From NCBI RefSeq assembly GCF_004121075.1, contig NZ_RHLN01000002.1:116826-180825 (forward strand): a stretch of 64,000 nt of DNA. Reading direction: 5' to 3'. Under the pieces are notes generated by a model, which was not told the DNA's origin, searched no databases, and was given only the letters and a program-made list of their open reading frames with translations. Position numbers and translations under genes: made by a program. Positions 26,501 through 33,625 of this stretch are shown here, piece by piece. Source of the stretch: Lutibacter sp. HS1-25 (GTDB lineage: Bacteria; Bacteroidota; Bacteroidia; Flavobacteriales; Flavobacteriaceae). Every line of letters begins with the position of its first letter. Position 1 is the first letter of the stretch.

Positions 26501-27940
26501 TCCATTAAAGTGCAATTTAATATTATCGTCATTTACTTCAATTTCACCCTTATAAATTTTATTTTTAACAACACCATTTAATGTTATATTTTTATAAGGA
26601 TAGTTATTGTAAACCAATTCAGGTATATTACCCTTAACAATTGAGTTCATTTTTTGTAAATCAAAACCTTTTCCATTTACAAAAACATTCATTGATATTT
26701 TTTCAAACAATGGATCATCTATCAATTTACCAAACTCAAAATTGTCAATTTCAACATTTCCTTTATAAGAAACCGCATTTGTATTTTGGTAATTAACTAA
26801 TTTTAAATCGGTTTTTGTAGAACCAATAGCCGTATTAACAGCGACTTGTGCATTCAATAAATTTTCAGTTAAATAGGTTTTTCCAACCAACCTAATTGTT
26901 CCAAATTTTTCGAATGAAGTTGGAATTGAGTTTTTAACAATATTTGGCAACAATTCAGATAGTTGGTTGTAATTGAAAATTAAACTGGAAAAATTGGCAT
27001 CTAAAACAAAACCATTTTCAGTTTGAAATGAATTTATTAAATTTAAATCTCCGTCTACAACAATTCCTTTATCACTAGCTAATTTAAAATCGGTAAAAAT
27101 CAAATTGTTAAGTTGACCACTTAATTTTGTTGTGATATGAGTATAGTCACTTTCTCCAAATTCATTATAAAATTTTTGCAAATCTATAAGCGATAAATCA
27201 CCTTGTTTTAAATCAGCTTTAATATTAACTTTATTGTTAAAATCCGAAAAATCTTCTCTATCAAAACTAAATGCTACATCGGCTAATAATTTCGAAGTTT
27301 CAGTTTCTAAACTTGTATTTAAAAACTTCATATAAGAAAGTGTATATTCAAATTCTGTTGAAAAAGATTTGGCTTCAATACCGTGATTTTCTATAAAACC
27401 AAAATCGTAAATAGAGACATTTACATTAGGACCAATAATTTTAAAATCAGCGCCTTTTCCTTTTATATTTTTAAAAAAAACTGGAGTATCGTTTGCTATA
27501 TTTTCATCTATTATTGCAACATTTCCTCTGTTTAAATAAATTTTATCTGAAGTTAATCTAAAACTTGAAGGTTGGTCACTTACAGTACCATCATCAAATT
27601 TATCAATAAAAACACTTAAAGCATTGTCTTCTTCGTCTTTGTAGGTTTTAATGTTTAGCGTAAAATTGTCTAAAAAAATCTCCCCAAATTCTAATTTATT
27701 ATCTAAAATATTTTTAAAACTATAAATTGAACTTTTTAAGTTACTGGCATAAATTAAAGTATCTGCATGGTGATCTTTTATATAAACACCCTTAAAATTT
27801 ACCTTTCCTAAAATTGAAAGATCTACCCGTTTTATAGAAATATCAACATCAAACTCTTTTTGTAAATAATCTGTAGCCGATCTACCCAGCCTAGTTTGAA
27901 CCACAGGTAATGAGAGCAATAAACTAATTACTGCTAACAA
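23534..27940 (-). CDS. tamB: Translocation and assembly module TamB-like protein
   Basis: Very long (1468 residues from the TTG at 27940) periplasmic beta-helical protein anchored in the inner membrane, of the TamB/AsmA-like group that bridges the envelope for phospholipid or barrel-protein delivery. A hydrophobic anchor at the N-terminus is followed by repetitive beta stretches (for example LKGDIEINFKGNSVDNLDGA) and the C-terminal TamB domain (YDFKYGGIINKPFIVKRGGT ... ISWSGDPLTAEIDIEAIY). The frame continues upstream without an ATG, GTG or TTG and encodes a basic stretch (VRIKKIGLKILQVVLVLL), so the true start is likely a rare codon. Confidence 0.9.
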   Translation of the reverse strand: MLAVISLLLSLPVVQTRLGRSATDYLQKEFDVDISIKRVDLSILGKVNFKGVYIKDHHADTLIYASNLKSSIYSFKNILDNKLEFGEIFLDNFTLNIKTYKDEEDNALSVFIDKFDDGTVSDQPSSFRLTSDKIYLNRGNVAIIDENIANDTPVFFKNIKGKGADFKIIGPNVNVSIYDFGFIENHGIEAKSFSTEFEYTLSYMKFLNTSLETETSKLLADVAFSFDREDFSDFNNKVNIKADLKQGDLSLIDLQKFYNEFGESDYTHITTKLSGQLNNLIFTDFKLASDKGIVVDGDLNLINSFQTENGFVLDANFSSLIFNYNQLSELLPNIVKNSIPTSFEKFGTIRLVGKTYLTENLLNAQVAVNTAIGSTKTDLKLVNYQNTNAVSYKGNVEIDNFEFGKLIDDPLFEKISMNVFVNGKGFDLQKMNSIVKGNIPELVYNNYPYKNITLNGVVKNKIYKGEIEVNDDNIKLHFNGLANLSLKVYKYDFKAIVDHCDLNKLNIFKRDTISNLKGDIEINFKGNSVDNLDGAINFKNSLYTNQDGDYFFKDFSITSSFEDSTRLITINSPEIVEGKFKGQFKFYQISKLIQNSIGSNYSNYKPHKVSPNQYLTFRLEIYNKIVELFFPEINLSANTIISGNVNSDKNLFKLSVKSPQIIAYSNVIDSLNLQIDNKNPIFNTQLIVQKIRSNVYDISDLHLVNKTLNDTLHLAAEFKGGKNNTEQYSLSFYHTFNKQNQSVLGINKSNFTFKNNKWIINPENNLKNKFVYNNKTKTFVFEPFLIVSNDQRIEFKGVINDTISKDIHLNFKNVNLGSITPNIDSLNLEGLVNGSIDYAHFGNQIEPKAKLLVANFKINDSRQGDLNIDIEGKNSVKQLALDISLKLDNNTSFSAVGDLDLTEEQQNIDVELNFEAFKLDAFSPLGEDVFNKIRGLAYGNVNIKGPLNNPNMEGDLFLDEAGMYFPYLNVDFDFKGTSVISLKDQVFTFEDVTIRDTKHNSNASLKGTLSHNFFQNWFLNLDIKTKNLLVLDTKEEENSLYYGTAFFEGEAKIKGPTDKLVIDITGKTKKNTKFVLPINDVKTAESSELIRFVNFEKTFENEIERKSFISEKLKGLSINFNLEVTKDALFEMVIDKTSGSNLRGSGTGNLLIELDTRDKFNMYGDFTVNNGVYDFKYGGIINKPFIVKRGGTISWSGDPLTAEIDIEAIYRVSANPKILLENISSSRKLPVDLITRFSGGLFNSDIEFDIEIPNSSSTVASELAFKLSNNINTQFISLLVAGTFYNEAEANLNGNAAIYSTGADMLTNAFDNIFNTQDGKFKLKPVYTVGENNKVDNLDVSDQLAFDMDYQVNDRILINGKVGVPVGAETKSSVIGEVTVEFLMNEAGTFRLAVFNRQNDIQYSNEEEGYTQGAGLNYQIDFDNGREFLEKLSLKKRIIKDSINNQVIDTVLNQKLINFKNKKDIKNE

Positions 27941-27997
27941 AACAAGTACTACTTGTAATATCTTGAGCCCTATTTTTTTTATTCGTACGATATACGT

Positions 27998-28005
27998 TAA
28001 ATTTG
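27998..28005 (+). promoter_or_regulatory. Putative -7 element of tsaD
   Basis: TAAATTTG matches TAnnTTTG and lies 38 bases before the tsaD ATG. No -33 TTG at good spacing is visible. Confidence 0.4.
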
Positions 28006-28016
28006 CATTTTAATGG

Positions 28017-28024
28017 CAAAATTA
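28017..28024 (-). promoter_or_regulatory. Putative -7 element of tamB
   Basis: TAATTTTG on the minus strand fits TAnnTTTG. A transcript starting near 28010 would include the in-frame basic codons upstream of the annotated TamB start at 27940, supporting a longer protein. Confidence 0.4.
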
Positions 28025-28043
28025 ATGCCTTATTTTTTATTAA

Positions 28044-29078
28044 ATGAATAAAACTAAATCTATTTATATACTTGGTATTGAATCTTCTTGCGACGACACA
28101 AGTGCTGCGGTAATTTGCAACGGAAAAATACTTTCAAATGTTGTTGCCAATCAAGAAATTCACACCAAATACGGAGGTGTTGTTCCTGAATTAGCCTCAC
28201 GTGCACATCAACAAAATATTGTTCCGGTAATTCAACAAGCAATTCAACAAGCAAATATCGACAAAAAAGATTTACATGCCATAGCTTTTACACGCGGACC
28301 TGGATTAATGGGGTCACTTTTAGTTGGAACCTCGTTTGCCAAGTCGCTTTCATTGGCTTTAGACATTCCGTTAATTGCGGTAAATCATATGCAAGGACAT
28401 GTTTTAGCGCATTTTATTGATGATGAAGATCAGCAAAAACCTCCTTTTCCTTTTTTGTGTTTAACCATTAGTGGTGGACATACACAATTTGTGAAAATTA
28501 CAAATTATTTTGACATGGAAGTTTTAGGAGAAACTTTGGATGATGCTGTTGGTGAAGCTTACGACAAATCTGCCAAAATATTAGGATTACCTTACCCTGG
28601 AGGTCCATTGGTTGATAAATACGCCCGATTGGGAAATCCAAAAGCTTTTAAATTTACCAAACCTAAAATGGATGGATTGAATTTTAGTTTTAGTGGTTTA
28701 AAAACAGGTATTTTATATTTTATTCAGAAAAATGTAAAAGAAAATCCAAATTTTATTGAAGAAAACCTGAATGATATTTGTGCTTCCATTCAACATACAA
28801 TTGTTGAAATTTTATTCGACAAACTAAAAAAAGCCGTTAAAGAAACAGGTATTAAACATGTTGCTATTGCTGGAGGTGTTAGTGCCAATTCTGAAATAAG
28901 AAAGGTTTTAAAAGCTACAGAATCAAAATATGGTTGGACAACCTACATCCCTAAATTTCAATATACAACAGACAACGCGGGAATGATTGCTATTGTTGGT
29001 TATTTAAAATATTTAGAAAATAATTTTTCAGAAGAAAAAACAACTGCAACAGCACGTTTGAAGGTGAGTGAAAAATAA
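28044..29078 (+). CDS. tsaD: tRNA N6-threonylcarbamoyladenosine synthase subunit TsaD
   Basis: Essential ASKHA-fold enzyme that, with TsaB and TsaE, transfers threonylcarbamoyl to A37 of ANN-decoding tRNAs. Visible residues: LGIESSCDDTSAAVI at the start, VNHMQGHVLAH with H115 and H119 as metal ligands, LTISGGHTQFV (nucleotide loop), LDDAVGEAYDKSAK, and AIAGGVSANSEIR. The length of 344 residues is normal. It is divergent from tamB. The sequence just downstream is an inverted repeat. Confidence 0.96.
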   Translation: MNKTKSIYILGIESSCDDTSAAVICNGKILSNVVANQEIHTKYGGVVPELASRAHQQNIVPVIQQAIQQANIDKKDLHAIAFTRGPGLMGSLLVGTSFAKSLSLALDIPLIAVNHMQGHVLAHFIDDEDQQKPPFPFLCLTISGGHTQFVKITNYFDMEVLGETLDDAVGEAYDKSAKILGLPYPGGPLVDKYARLGNPKAFKFTKPKMDGLNFSFSGLKTGILYFIQKNVKENPNFIEENLNDICASIQHTIVEILFDKLKKAVKETGIKHVAIAGGVSANSEIRKVLKATESKYGWTTYIPKFQYTTDNAGMIAIVGYLKYLENNFSEEKTTATARLKVSEK

Positions 29079-29080
29079 TG

Positions 29081-29125
29081 ATCAATTACGAATTACGAAT
29101 AAGCAATTCAAAATTCGTAATTGAT
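29081..29125. repeat. Inverted repeat between tsaD and the E2 gene
   Basis: ATCAATTACGAATT (29081-29094) and AATTCGTAATTGAT (29112-29125) are exact 14-bp inverted copies with a 17-base loop that holds a further ATTACGAAT-like word. It lies between convergent genes and could end transcription from both sides. The ATTACGAATTACGAAT text resembles short dispersed repeats of Flavobacteria. Confidence 0.6.
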
Positions 29126-29130
29126 AAAAT

Positions 29131-30480
29131 TTAAAATTTAGCATTCACATCCCAAGCTTCTAAACTATCTTTAAGAACCTTAATAAACATACCACCTAAA
29201 GCTCCATTTACAACTCTGTGATCGTAAGAATGTGATAAAAACATTTTATGTCTAATTCCAATAAAATCACCTTCTGGAGTTTCAATAACAGCAGGTACTT
29301 TACGAATTGCACCCAAGGCTAAAATTGCAACCTGCGGCTGATTGATAATTGGGGTTCCAAAAACACTGCCAAAACTACCAACATTGGTAACTGTGTAAGT
29401 TCCACCTTTAATATCTTCTGGGTTTAACTTTCCAGCACGTGCTTTATTTGCCAAATCGTTTACAGCTTTTGTCATACCTACTAAATTTAACTGATCGGCA
29501 TTTTTAATAACAGGTACAATTAAATTTCCATCTTCCAAAGCAGCTGCCATTCCTAAATTAATGGCTTTTCTTTTGATAATTTTATCTCCGTCTACAGAAA
29601 TATTAATCATTGGAAACTGTTTTAAAGCATTTGCAATGGCTTGCATAAATATGGGTGTATAGGTAATATTTTCACATTCACGCTTTAAAAATTCTTCTTT
29701 TACTTTAGCTCTCCAAATTACAATATTTGTAACATCAACTTCAATAAAAGATTGCACATGTGCAGATGTTTGAATTGATGCTGTCATATGCTGTGCTATT
29801 AATTTACCCATACGACTCATTTCAATTATTTCATCATCACCATTAACAGAAACTGGTATCGAATGTTTAACCGTTTCTTTTGGAGCTAATTTCTCTTCAA
29901 CCTTCTCTACAATTTTTTCAGCTATTTGAGGTGTTGCTTGTTTGACTTCAACTTTAGAAGTTTTTTTAGCATCTCTTCCATTTTCAATATAAGCTAAAAT
30001 ATCATCTTTAGTTACTCTATCATCTTTTCCAGTACCAACAATGCACTCCAACTCATCCATCGAAATTCCTTCTGTAACAGCAATATTTCTAACCAAAGGT
30101 GAAAAGAATTTTCCAGATTCAGAAAATTTAACAACTTCCTTATTTTCAATTACTTTTTCAATTTCTTTAGCAATGGCTTCAACTACCGGAGGTATTTCTT
30201 CATTTATAATTTCAGTTTTTGAAGTTGAAATTTCTTTATCAGAAGTTTCAATAACAGCAATGGTTTCACCTACTTTAACAACATCATCAACCTCATACAA
30301 CAATTCAACCAAAGTACCTTCCACTTCACTTGGTACTTCAGAATCTACTTTATCTGTCGCAATTTCAACAATAGCTTCATCTAACTCAACATTATCACCT
30401 ACATTTTTTAACCAAGAAGTTATGGTTGCCTCCGCAACACTTTCACCCATTTTTGGAAGTTTAATTTCAAATCTAGCCAT
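29131..30480 (-). CDS. Dihydrolipoamide acyltransferase (E2) of a 2-oxoacid dehydrogenase
   Basis: 449 residues. A lipoyl domain (1-80, lipoylated K44 in ATDKVDSEVP) is followed by a charged linker, a peripheral subunit-binding domain (about 125-165, FFSPLVRNIAVTEGISMDEL), a second linker, and the catalytic domain (about 215-449). The active-site stretch reads SHSYDHRVVNGALGG: His 421 is present but the Asp of DHRxxDG is replaced by Asn 425. A branched-chain or general 2-oxoacid dehydrogenase is the likely complex; E1 and E3 are not in the window. Confidence 0.87.
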   Translation of the reverse strand: MARFEIKLPKMGESVAEATITSWLKNVGDNVELDEAIVEIATDKVDSEVPSEVEGTLVELLYEVDDVVKVGETIAVIETSDKEISTSKTEIINEEIPPVVEAIAKEIEKVIENKEVVKFSESGKFFSPLVRNIAVTEGISMDELECIVGTGKDDRVTKDDILAYIENGRDAKKTSKVEVKQATPQIAEKIVEKVEEKLAPKETVKHSIPVSVNGDDEIIEMSRMGKLIAQHMTASIQTSAHVQSFIEVDVTNIVIWRAKVKEEFLKRECENITYTPIFMQAIANALKQFPMINISVDGDKIIKRKAINLGMAAALEDGNLIVPVIKNADQLNLVGMTKAVNDLANKARAGKLNPEDIKGGTYTVTNVGSFGSVFGTPIINQPQVAILALGAIRKVPAVIETPEGDFIGIRHKMFLSHSYDHRVVNGALGGMFIKVLKDSLEAWDVNAKF

Positions 30481-30692
30481 TACATGTTTTTTTTGAATTG
30501 CGAATTTACAAAAAATAACATCTTATACATATATATTGAACAAATACAAACAAAAATAAAAATACCCAATAATAAATATTTGACAATTATACTTATATAT
30601 TTTACGAATTATTCAATAATTAAAACAACAACAATTGTCTTTTTATTGAATTAACTATTTTATGAATTAAAAATATATTTAATTAAAACGTT
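30481..30692. other. AT-rich gap without a recognised gene
   Basis: First part of a 398-base divergent intergenic region between the E2 gene and the hexaheme cytochrome gene. It is very A/T-rich with no open frame of note. Possible regulatory dyads begin at 30693. Confidence 0.5.
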
Positions 30693-30712
30693 TTCGTAAC
30701 AAATATTACAGT
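30693..30712. promoter_or_regulatory. Degenerate GTAAC-N4-GTTAC-type dyad
   Basis: GTAAC-AAAT-ATTAC is a one-mismatch version of the dyad seen at 33567 and 63353, with the same 4-base spacer. It lies 167 bases upstream of the hexaheme cytochrome start codon. With one mismatch in AT-rich DNA it could be chance. Confidence 0.3.
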
Positions 30713-30801
30713 TTCTGCCAAAATTCTGTTATAAATTACTTTTAACCATTCTAAACAAGAGTCAATTCGTTTATTTTCAAGTGTTTATGATTTTTTAAAA
30801 T

Positions 30802-30815
30802 ATGATATTTATCAT
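30802..30815 (+). promoter_or_regulatory. FNR/CRP-like box before the hexaheme cytochrome gene
   Basis: ATGAT-ATTT-ATCAT contains TGAT-N4-ATCA, the half-site arrangement of FNR-type regulators. The symmetry extends to 9-bp arms (AAATATGAT and ATCATATTT). A -7-like TAAATTTA at 30838-30845 lies about 29 bases from the box centre, almost the same distance as in the ferredoxin oxidoreductase operon at 54 kb. The start codon is at 30879. Confidence 0.5.
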
Positions 30816-30878
30816 ATTTAAAGACAAACAAACTCGCTAAATTTAAGTAAGATTTAAAACAACCAAATATCTAATATT

Positions 30879-31985
30879 ATGAAAAATTTAAAATTAATAG
30901 GATTCTTGATGATTATTATGTCAAGTTTTATGTTCATTCAATGTACAAGTGACCCTATAGCTGGTGTAGATGGCAAAGACGGTATAGACGGAGTTGACGG
31001 TATAAATGGTGCCGATGGAATTGGAGTTCAAGAATGTGTTGCTTGTCATTCTGACGCTACAAGAAATCCAATTCATGACGCTTACGCTATGTCAAGACAT
31101 GGTAATGGATCTTCTTGGGCAAGAGGAACAAGTGCTAGTTGTGCGCAATGCCATAATAATGAAGGTTATATTGATTATCTTTCTGGAAACTTTAAAGATG
31201 GTGATGGAAATCAATCTGCAAACCCAGTTGGTTATGCAGTTTCGAACGCAATTACTTGTAAAGGTTGCCATACAGACCACAGATCTTTCGATTTTGCAAA
31301 TGATGGCCAAGATTACGCTATTAGAAGTAACGACCCTGTAAAATTAGTAATTGACCCAAGTGTAGTTATTGATTTTACCAATAATTCAGATAAATTAGGC
31401 TTAAGTAACTCATGTACAACTTGTCACCAACCAAGAAATAGCTACCCTGTACCAGCAGGAACAGATCCTGTAGTAATAACTAGTTACCGTTACGGACCTC
31501 ACCACAGTCCGCAAGCTACGCTACTTGAAGGTATTATGGGAGCAAACATTGCTGGATCAACTGGTTACCCTGGCGCTGGTGGAAGTGGAGATAATACACA
31601 TAGAAAAGGATCTTCATGTACAGCTTGTCATATGGGAGAATCTGCAGACGCTAGTGAAGGTGGACATACTTGGAAAGCTTCTGAAGAAACTTGTTTAACC
31701 TGCCATAAAAATGGTGTTCCAAGTGGTGTTACAGACTTTGATGCAAACCTTCAATCTTTACATGATTTATTATTTGCTAAAAAATTAATTGACGCAGAAG
31801 GTTATGTATTAGGTGATGACGGTATAAATAGAGCAAGTACAACAAACCCATTAAATGCTTCTGCAAAAGACGCTCAAGCTATTTGGAACTACAAAACTAT
31901 TGAGGAAGATAAGAGTAAAGGTGTACATAACCCAAAATATGTCAAAGCACTTCTTAAAAATTCAATTGAATATTTACAACAATAA
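30879..31985 (+). CDS. Hexaheme c-type cytochrome lipoprotein
   Basis: 368 residues. A lipoprotein signal ends at C22 (FMFIQC). Next are seven Gly-X-Y triplets (G29 to G47), a collagen-like spacer. Six CxxCH haem-binding motifs follow, starting at C53, C88, C127, C179, C247 and C272, with extra His residues (RYGPHHSPQATL near 204) that could be distal ligands. This points to a lipid-anchored multihaem electron carrier on the outer membrane or its surface. It is the first gene of a respiratory island and is followed by a terminator, so it may be made at a higher level than the genes beyond. No catalytic signature is recognised. Confidence 0.88.
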   Translation: MKNLKLIGFLMIIMSSFMFIQCTSDPIAGVDGKDGIDGVDGINGADGIGVQECVACHSDATRNPIHDAYAMSRHGNGSSWARGTSASCAQCHNNEGYIDYLSGNFKDGDGNQSANPVGYAVSNAITCKGCHTDHRSFDFANDGQDYAIRSNDPVKLVIDPSVVIDFTNNSDKLGLSNSCTTCHQPRNSYPVPAGTDPVVITSYRYGPHHSPQATLLEGIMGANIAGSTGYPGAGGSGDNTHRKGSSCTACHMGESADASEGGHTWKASEETCLTCHKNGVPSGVTDFDANLQSLHDLLFAKKLIDAEGYVLGDDGINRASTTNPLNASAKDAQAIWNYKTIEEDKSKGVHNPKYVKALLKNSIEYLQQ

Positions 31986-32001
31986 TTATTAGATATTTAA
32001 A

Positions 32002-32036
32002 AGATTGGGAGGTTTTACTCCTCCTAATCTTTTTTA
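32002..32036 (+). terminator. Rho-independent terminator after the hexaheme cytochrome gene
   Basis: AGATTGGGAGG (32002-32012) pairs with CCTCCTAATCT (32020-32030), with one G-U pair, and is followed by six T. It begins 16 bases after the stop codon. Confidence 0.8.
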
Positions 32037-32131
32037 TAAAAATATTTAGTAATCTTTTCTATTAAAGGTGCAATAAAACAAATTCACTTTTAAATAAAAT
32101 CAAAGATTATTTAATTTCAAAACATACAAAA

Positions 32132-32494
32132 ATGAAAAAAATATTTAAAATTCTAATAATCGTATTTGGAGGATTGTTAATGCACTCATGTTATTATGAT
32201 GATTTAGTGGAAAGACCTCTTCCAGAAATACCAGATGATCAGGAAATTTTATATGCTACAGATATACAAGTTGGCATCTGGGACAAAAAATGCACAGGTT
32301 GTCATAACGCCAGTAACTCGCTTGATTTAAGAGAAGGTGTTTCCTACAATAACCTTGTTCCTGAATATGTGATTGCTAATAATGCTGATACGAGTCCATT
32401 ATTTCTACAATTACTAACTGGTCATGGCAATACTGATGGTAATGAAAAAGCATTTATAAAAGGCTGGATAAACCAAGGCGCGAAGAATAATTAA
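32132..32494 (+). CDS. Monohaem lipoprotein
   Basis: 120 residues. The signal ends at C20 (GGLLMHSC), followed by acidic residues. One haem motif is present, WDKKCTGCHNASNSLDLREG, of the form used in the small cytochrome domain of planctomycete PSD1-type proteins; the expected C-terminal end GWINQGAKNN also matches that domain. A single-haem carrier or an accessory to the hexaheme protein is likely. It starts 17 bases before the barrel gene, so the two are probably cotranscribed. Confidence 0.78.
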   Translation: MKKIFKILIIVFGGLLMHSCYYDDLVERPLPEIPDDQEILYATDIQVGIWDKKCTGCHNASNSLDLREGVSYNNLVPEYVIANNADTSPLFLQLLTGHGNTDGNEKAFIKGWINQGAKNN

Positions 32495-32511
32495 TTTTTA
32501 AGATATCAAAT

Positions 32512-33384
32512 ATGAAAAATTATATAAAATCACTTTTTATTTTATTGATGATTCCTTTTTTGGCAAATGCTCAAAAAAACGATTCAACTAAAGTAAAAGA
32601 AAAACTCGCTAGACCAACCTTTGAAAGTTCTGCTGTAATAGACAATCCAAGCAATACGTTATTTAATAGAAACACGCTTGAAGTTGATTTACAACATAGG
32701 TTTGGTCTTGTAAATGGAAAAAACGATTTAGTTGGTTTTTGGGGAGCCTCAAACATTAGAATTGCAGTTTCATATGCAATTTTAGACAGGGTAACTGTTG
32801 GGTTTGGTACAACTAAAGATCAAAGATATCAAGACTTTAACTTAAAAGGCGCTATTTTACAACAAACACGTTCAAATAGTATGCCTTTAAGTATTACTTA
32901 TTATGGAAATGCAACCATTAGCGCACTTCCTGAAGGTAGCTTTAACAATGTTCAAGACAGGTATTCTTTTTTTAATCAAATTATTTTCGCAAAAAGATTT
33001 TGCAATCAATTTTCTTTTCAAGTTGCACCAAGTATATCGCACTTCAATGCGGTTGCTAGCAATATGAAAAACGATGTATTTGCAATAGCTTTTGGTGCTA
33101 AATTTAAAGTTTCTGATGGTACAAATATTTTAATTGATTACAGCCAACCTTTAACCAAATTTGATGACCCAACCGAATCTGATAAATTGCTTGGTGGTAT
33201 CAAATCTCCTAAAGCAGGATTAAGTTTAGGAGTTGAATTTAATACATCAGCTCACGCATTTCAACTATTTGCAACAAACTATTGGGGCATAGTTCCACAA
33301 CAAAACTATATGTATAACCAAAATAATTTCTTTAAGGGAGACATTTTAATAGGTTTCAACATTACAAGACTTTATAACTTTTAG
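32512..33384 (+). CDS. DUF5777 family beta-barrel protein
   Basis: 290 residues with a signal peptide (KNYIKSLFILLMIPFLANAQ). The mature chain has alternating beta-strand character and the family landmarks: RPTFESSAVIDNPSNTLFNRNTLEVDLQHRFG near the start and LGVEFNTSAHAFQLFATNYWGI near the end. DUF5777 proteins are predicted outer-membrane barrels in Bacteroidota, often beside cytochrome c genes. The size suggests about 12-14 strands, smaller than MtrB-type porins. The function is unknown. It is coupled with the monohaem lipoprotein gene. Confidence 0.85.
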   Translation: MKNYIKSLFILLMIPFLANAQKNDSTKVKEKLARPTFESSAVIDNPSNTLFNRNTLEVDLQHRFGLVNGKNDLVGFWGASNIRIAVSYAILDRVTVGFGTTKDQRYQDFNLKGAILQQTRSNSMPLSITYYGNATISALPEGSFNNVQDRYSFFNQIIFAKRFCNQFSFQVAPSISHFNAVASNMKNDVFAIAFGAKFKVSDGTNILIDYSQPLTKFDDPTESDKLLGGIKSPKAGLSLGVEFNTSAHAFQLFATNYWGIVPQQNYMYNQNNFFKGDILIGFNITRLYNF

Positions 33385-33407
33385 ATAACGTTTAAATCTT
33401 TTTTTTG

Positions 33408-33449
33408 GAAAACAAAATATCAATCTCAACTGATATTTTGTTTTCTTTT
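33408..33449 (+). terminator. Strong hairpin terminator after the barrel gene
   Basis: GAAAACAAAATATCA (33408-33422) and TGATATTTTGTTTTC (33431-33445) are exact 15-bp inverted copies with an 8-base loop, followed by TTTT. It separates the lipoprotein/barrel pair from the ferredoxin-NrfD operon. Confidence 0.8.
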
Positions 33450-33566
33450 GCTGAACTTCAGAATGACAAACCAACGATTTTAAAATACTGAATAACAGAA
33501 ACATACATACTTAAAATTCAGAAGAATTATTAATATCTCTGACAAAAATCATACTGAAAATTATTT

Positions 33567-33586
33567 TATGTAACTAAATTTACATA
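33567..33586. promoter_or_regulatory. TATGTAAC-N4-(G/T)TTACATA dyad before the ferredoxin-NrfD operon
   Basis: TATGTAAC-TAAA-TTTACATA is a near-perfect dyad ending 39 bases before the start codon at 33626. It overlaps a -7-like TAAATTTA at 33575-33582. A copy differing in one arm base is at 63353. Likely a regulator's operator; the regulator is unknown. Confidence 0.5.
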
Positions 33587-33625
33587 AGTCATTAACACTA
33601 ATTATTCATATAGATTTCAAATATT

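Noticed and set aside
27960..28010. Frameshift at the A-tract upstream of tamB giving an ATG start
   Set aside because: The other frames upstream carry stops (ATG CAA ATT TAA, then TAA after TAC GAA), so a shift would not produce a usable start.
30041..30496. Plus-strand open frame of 151 codons
   Set aside because: A Ser/Thr-rich mirror of the E2 linker and lipoyl domain; no independent signals.
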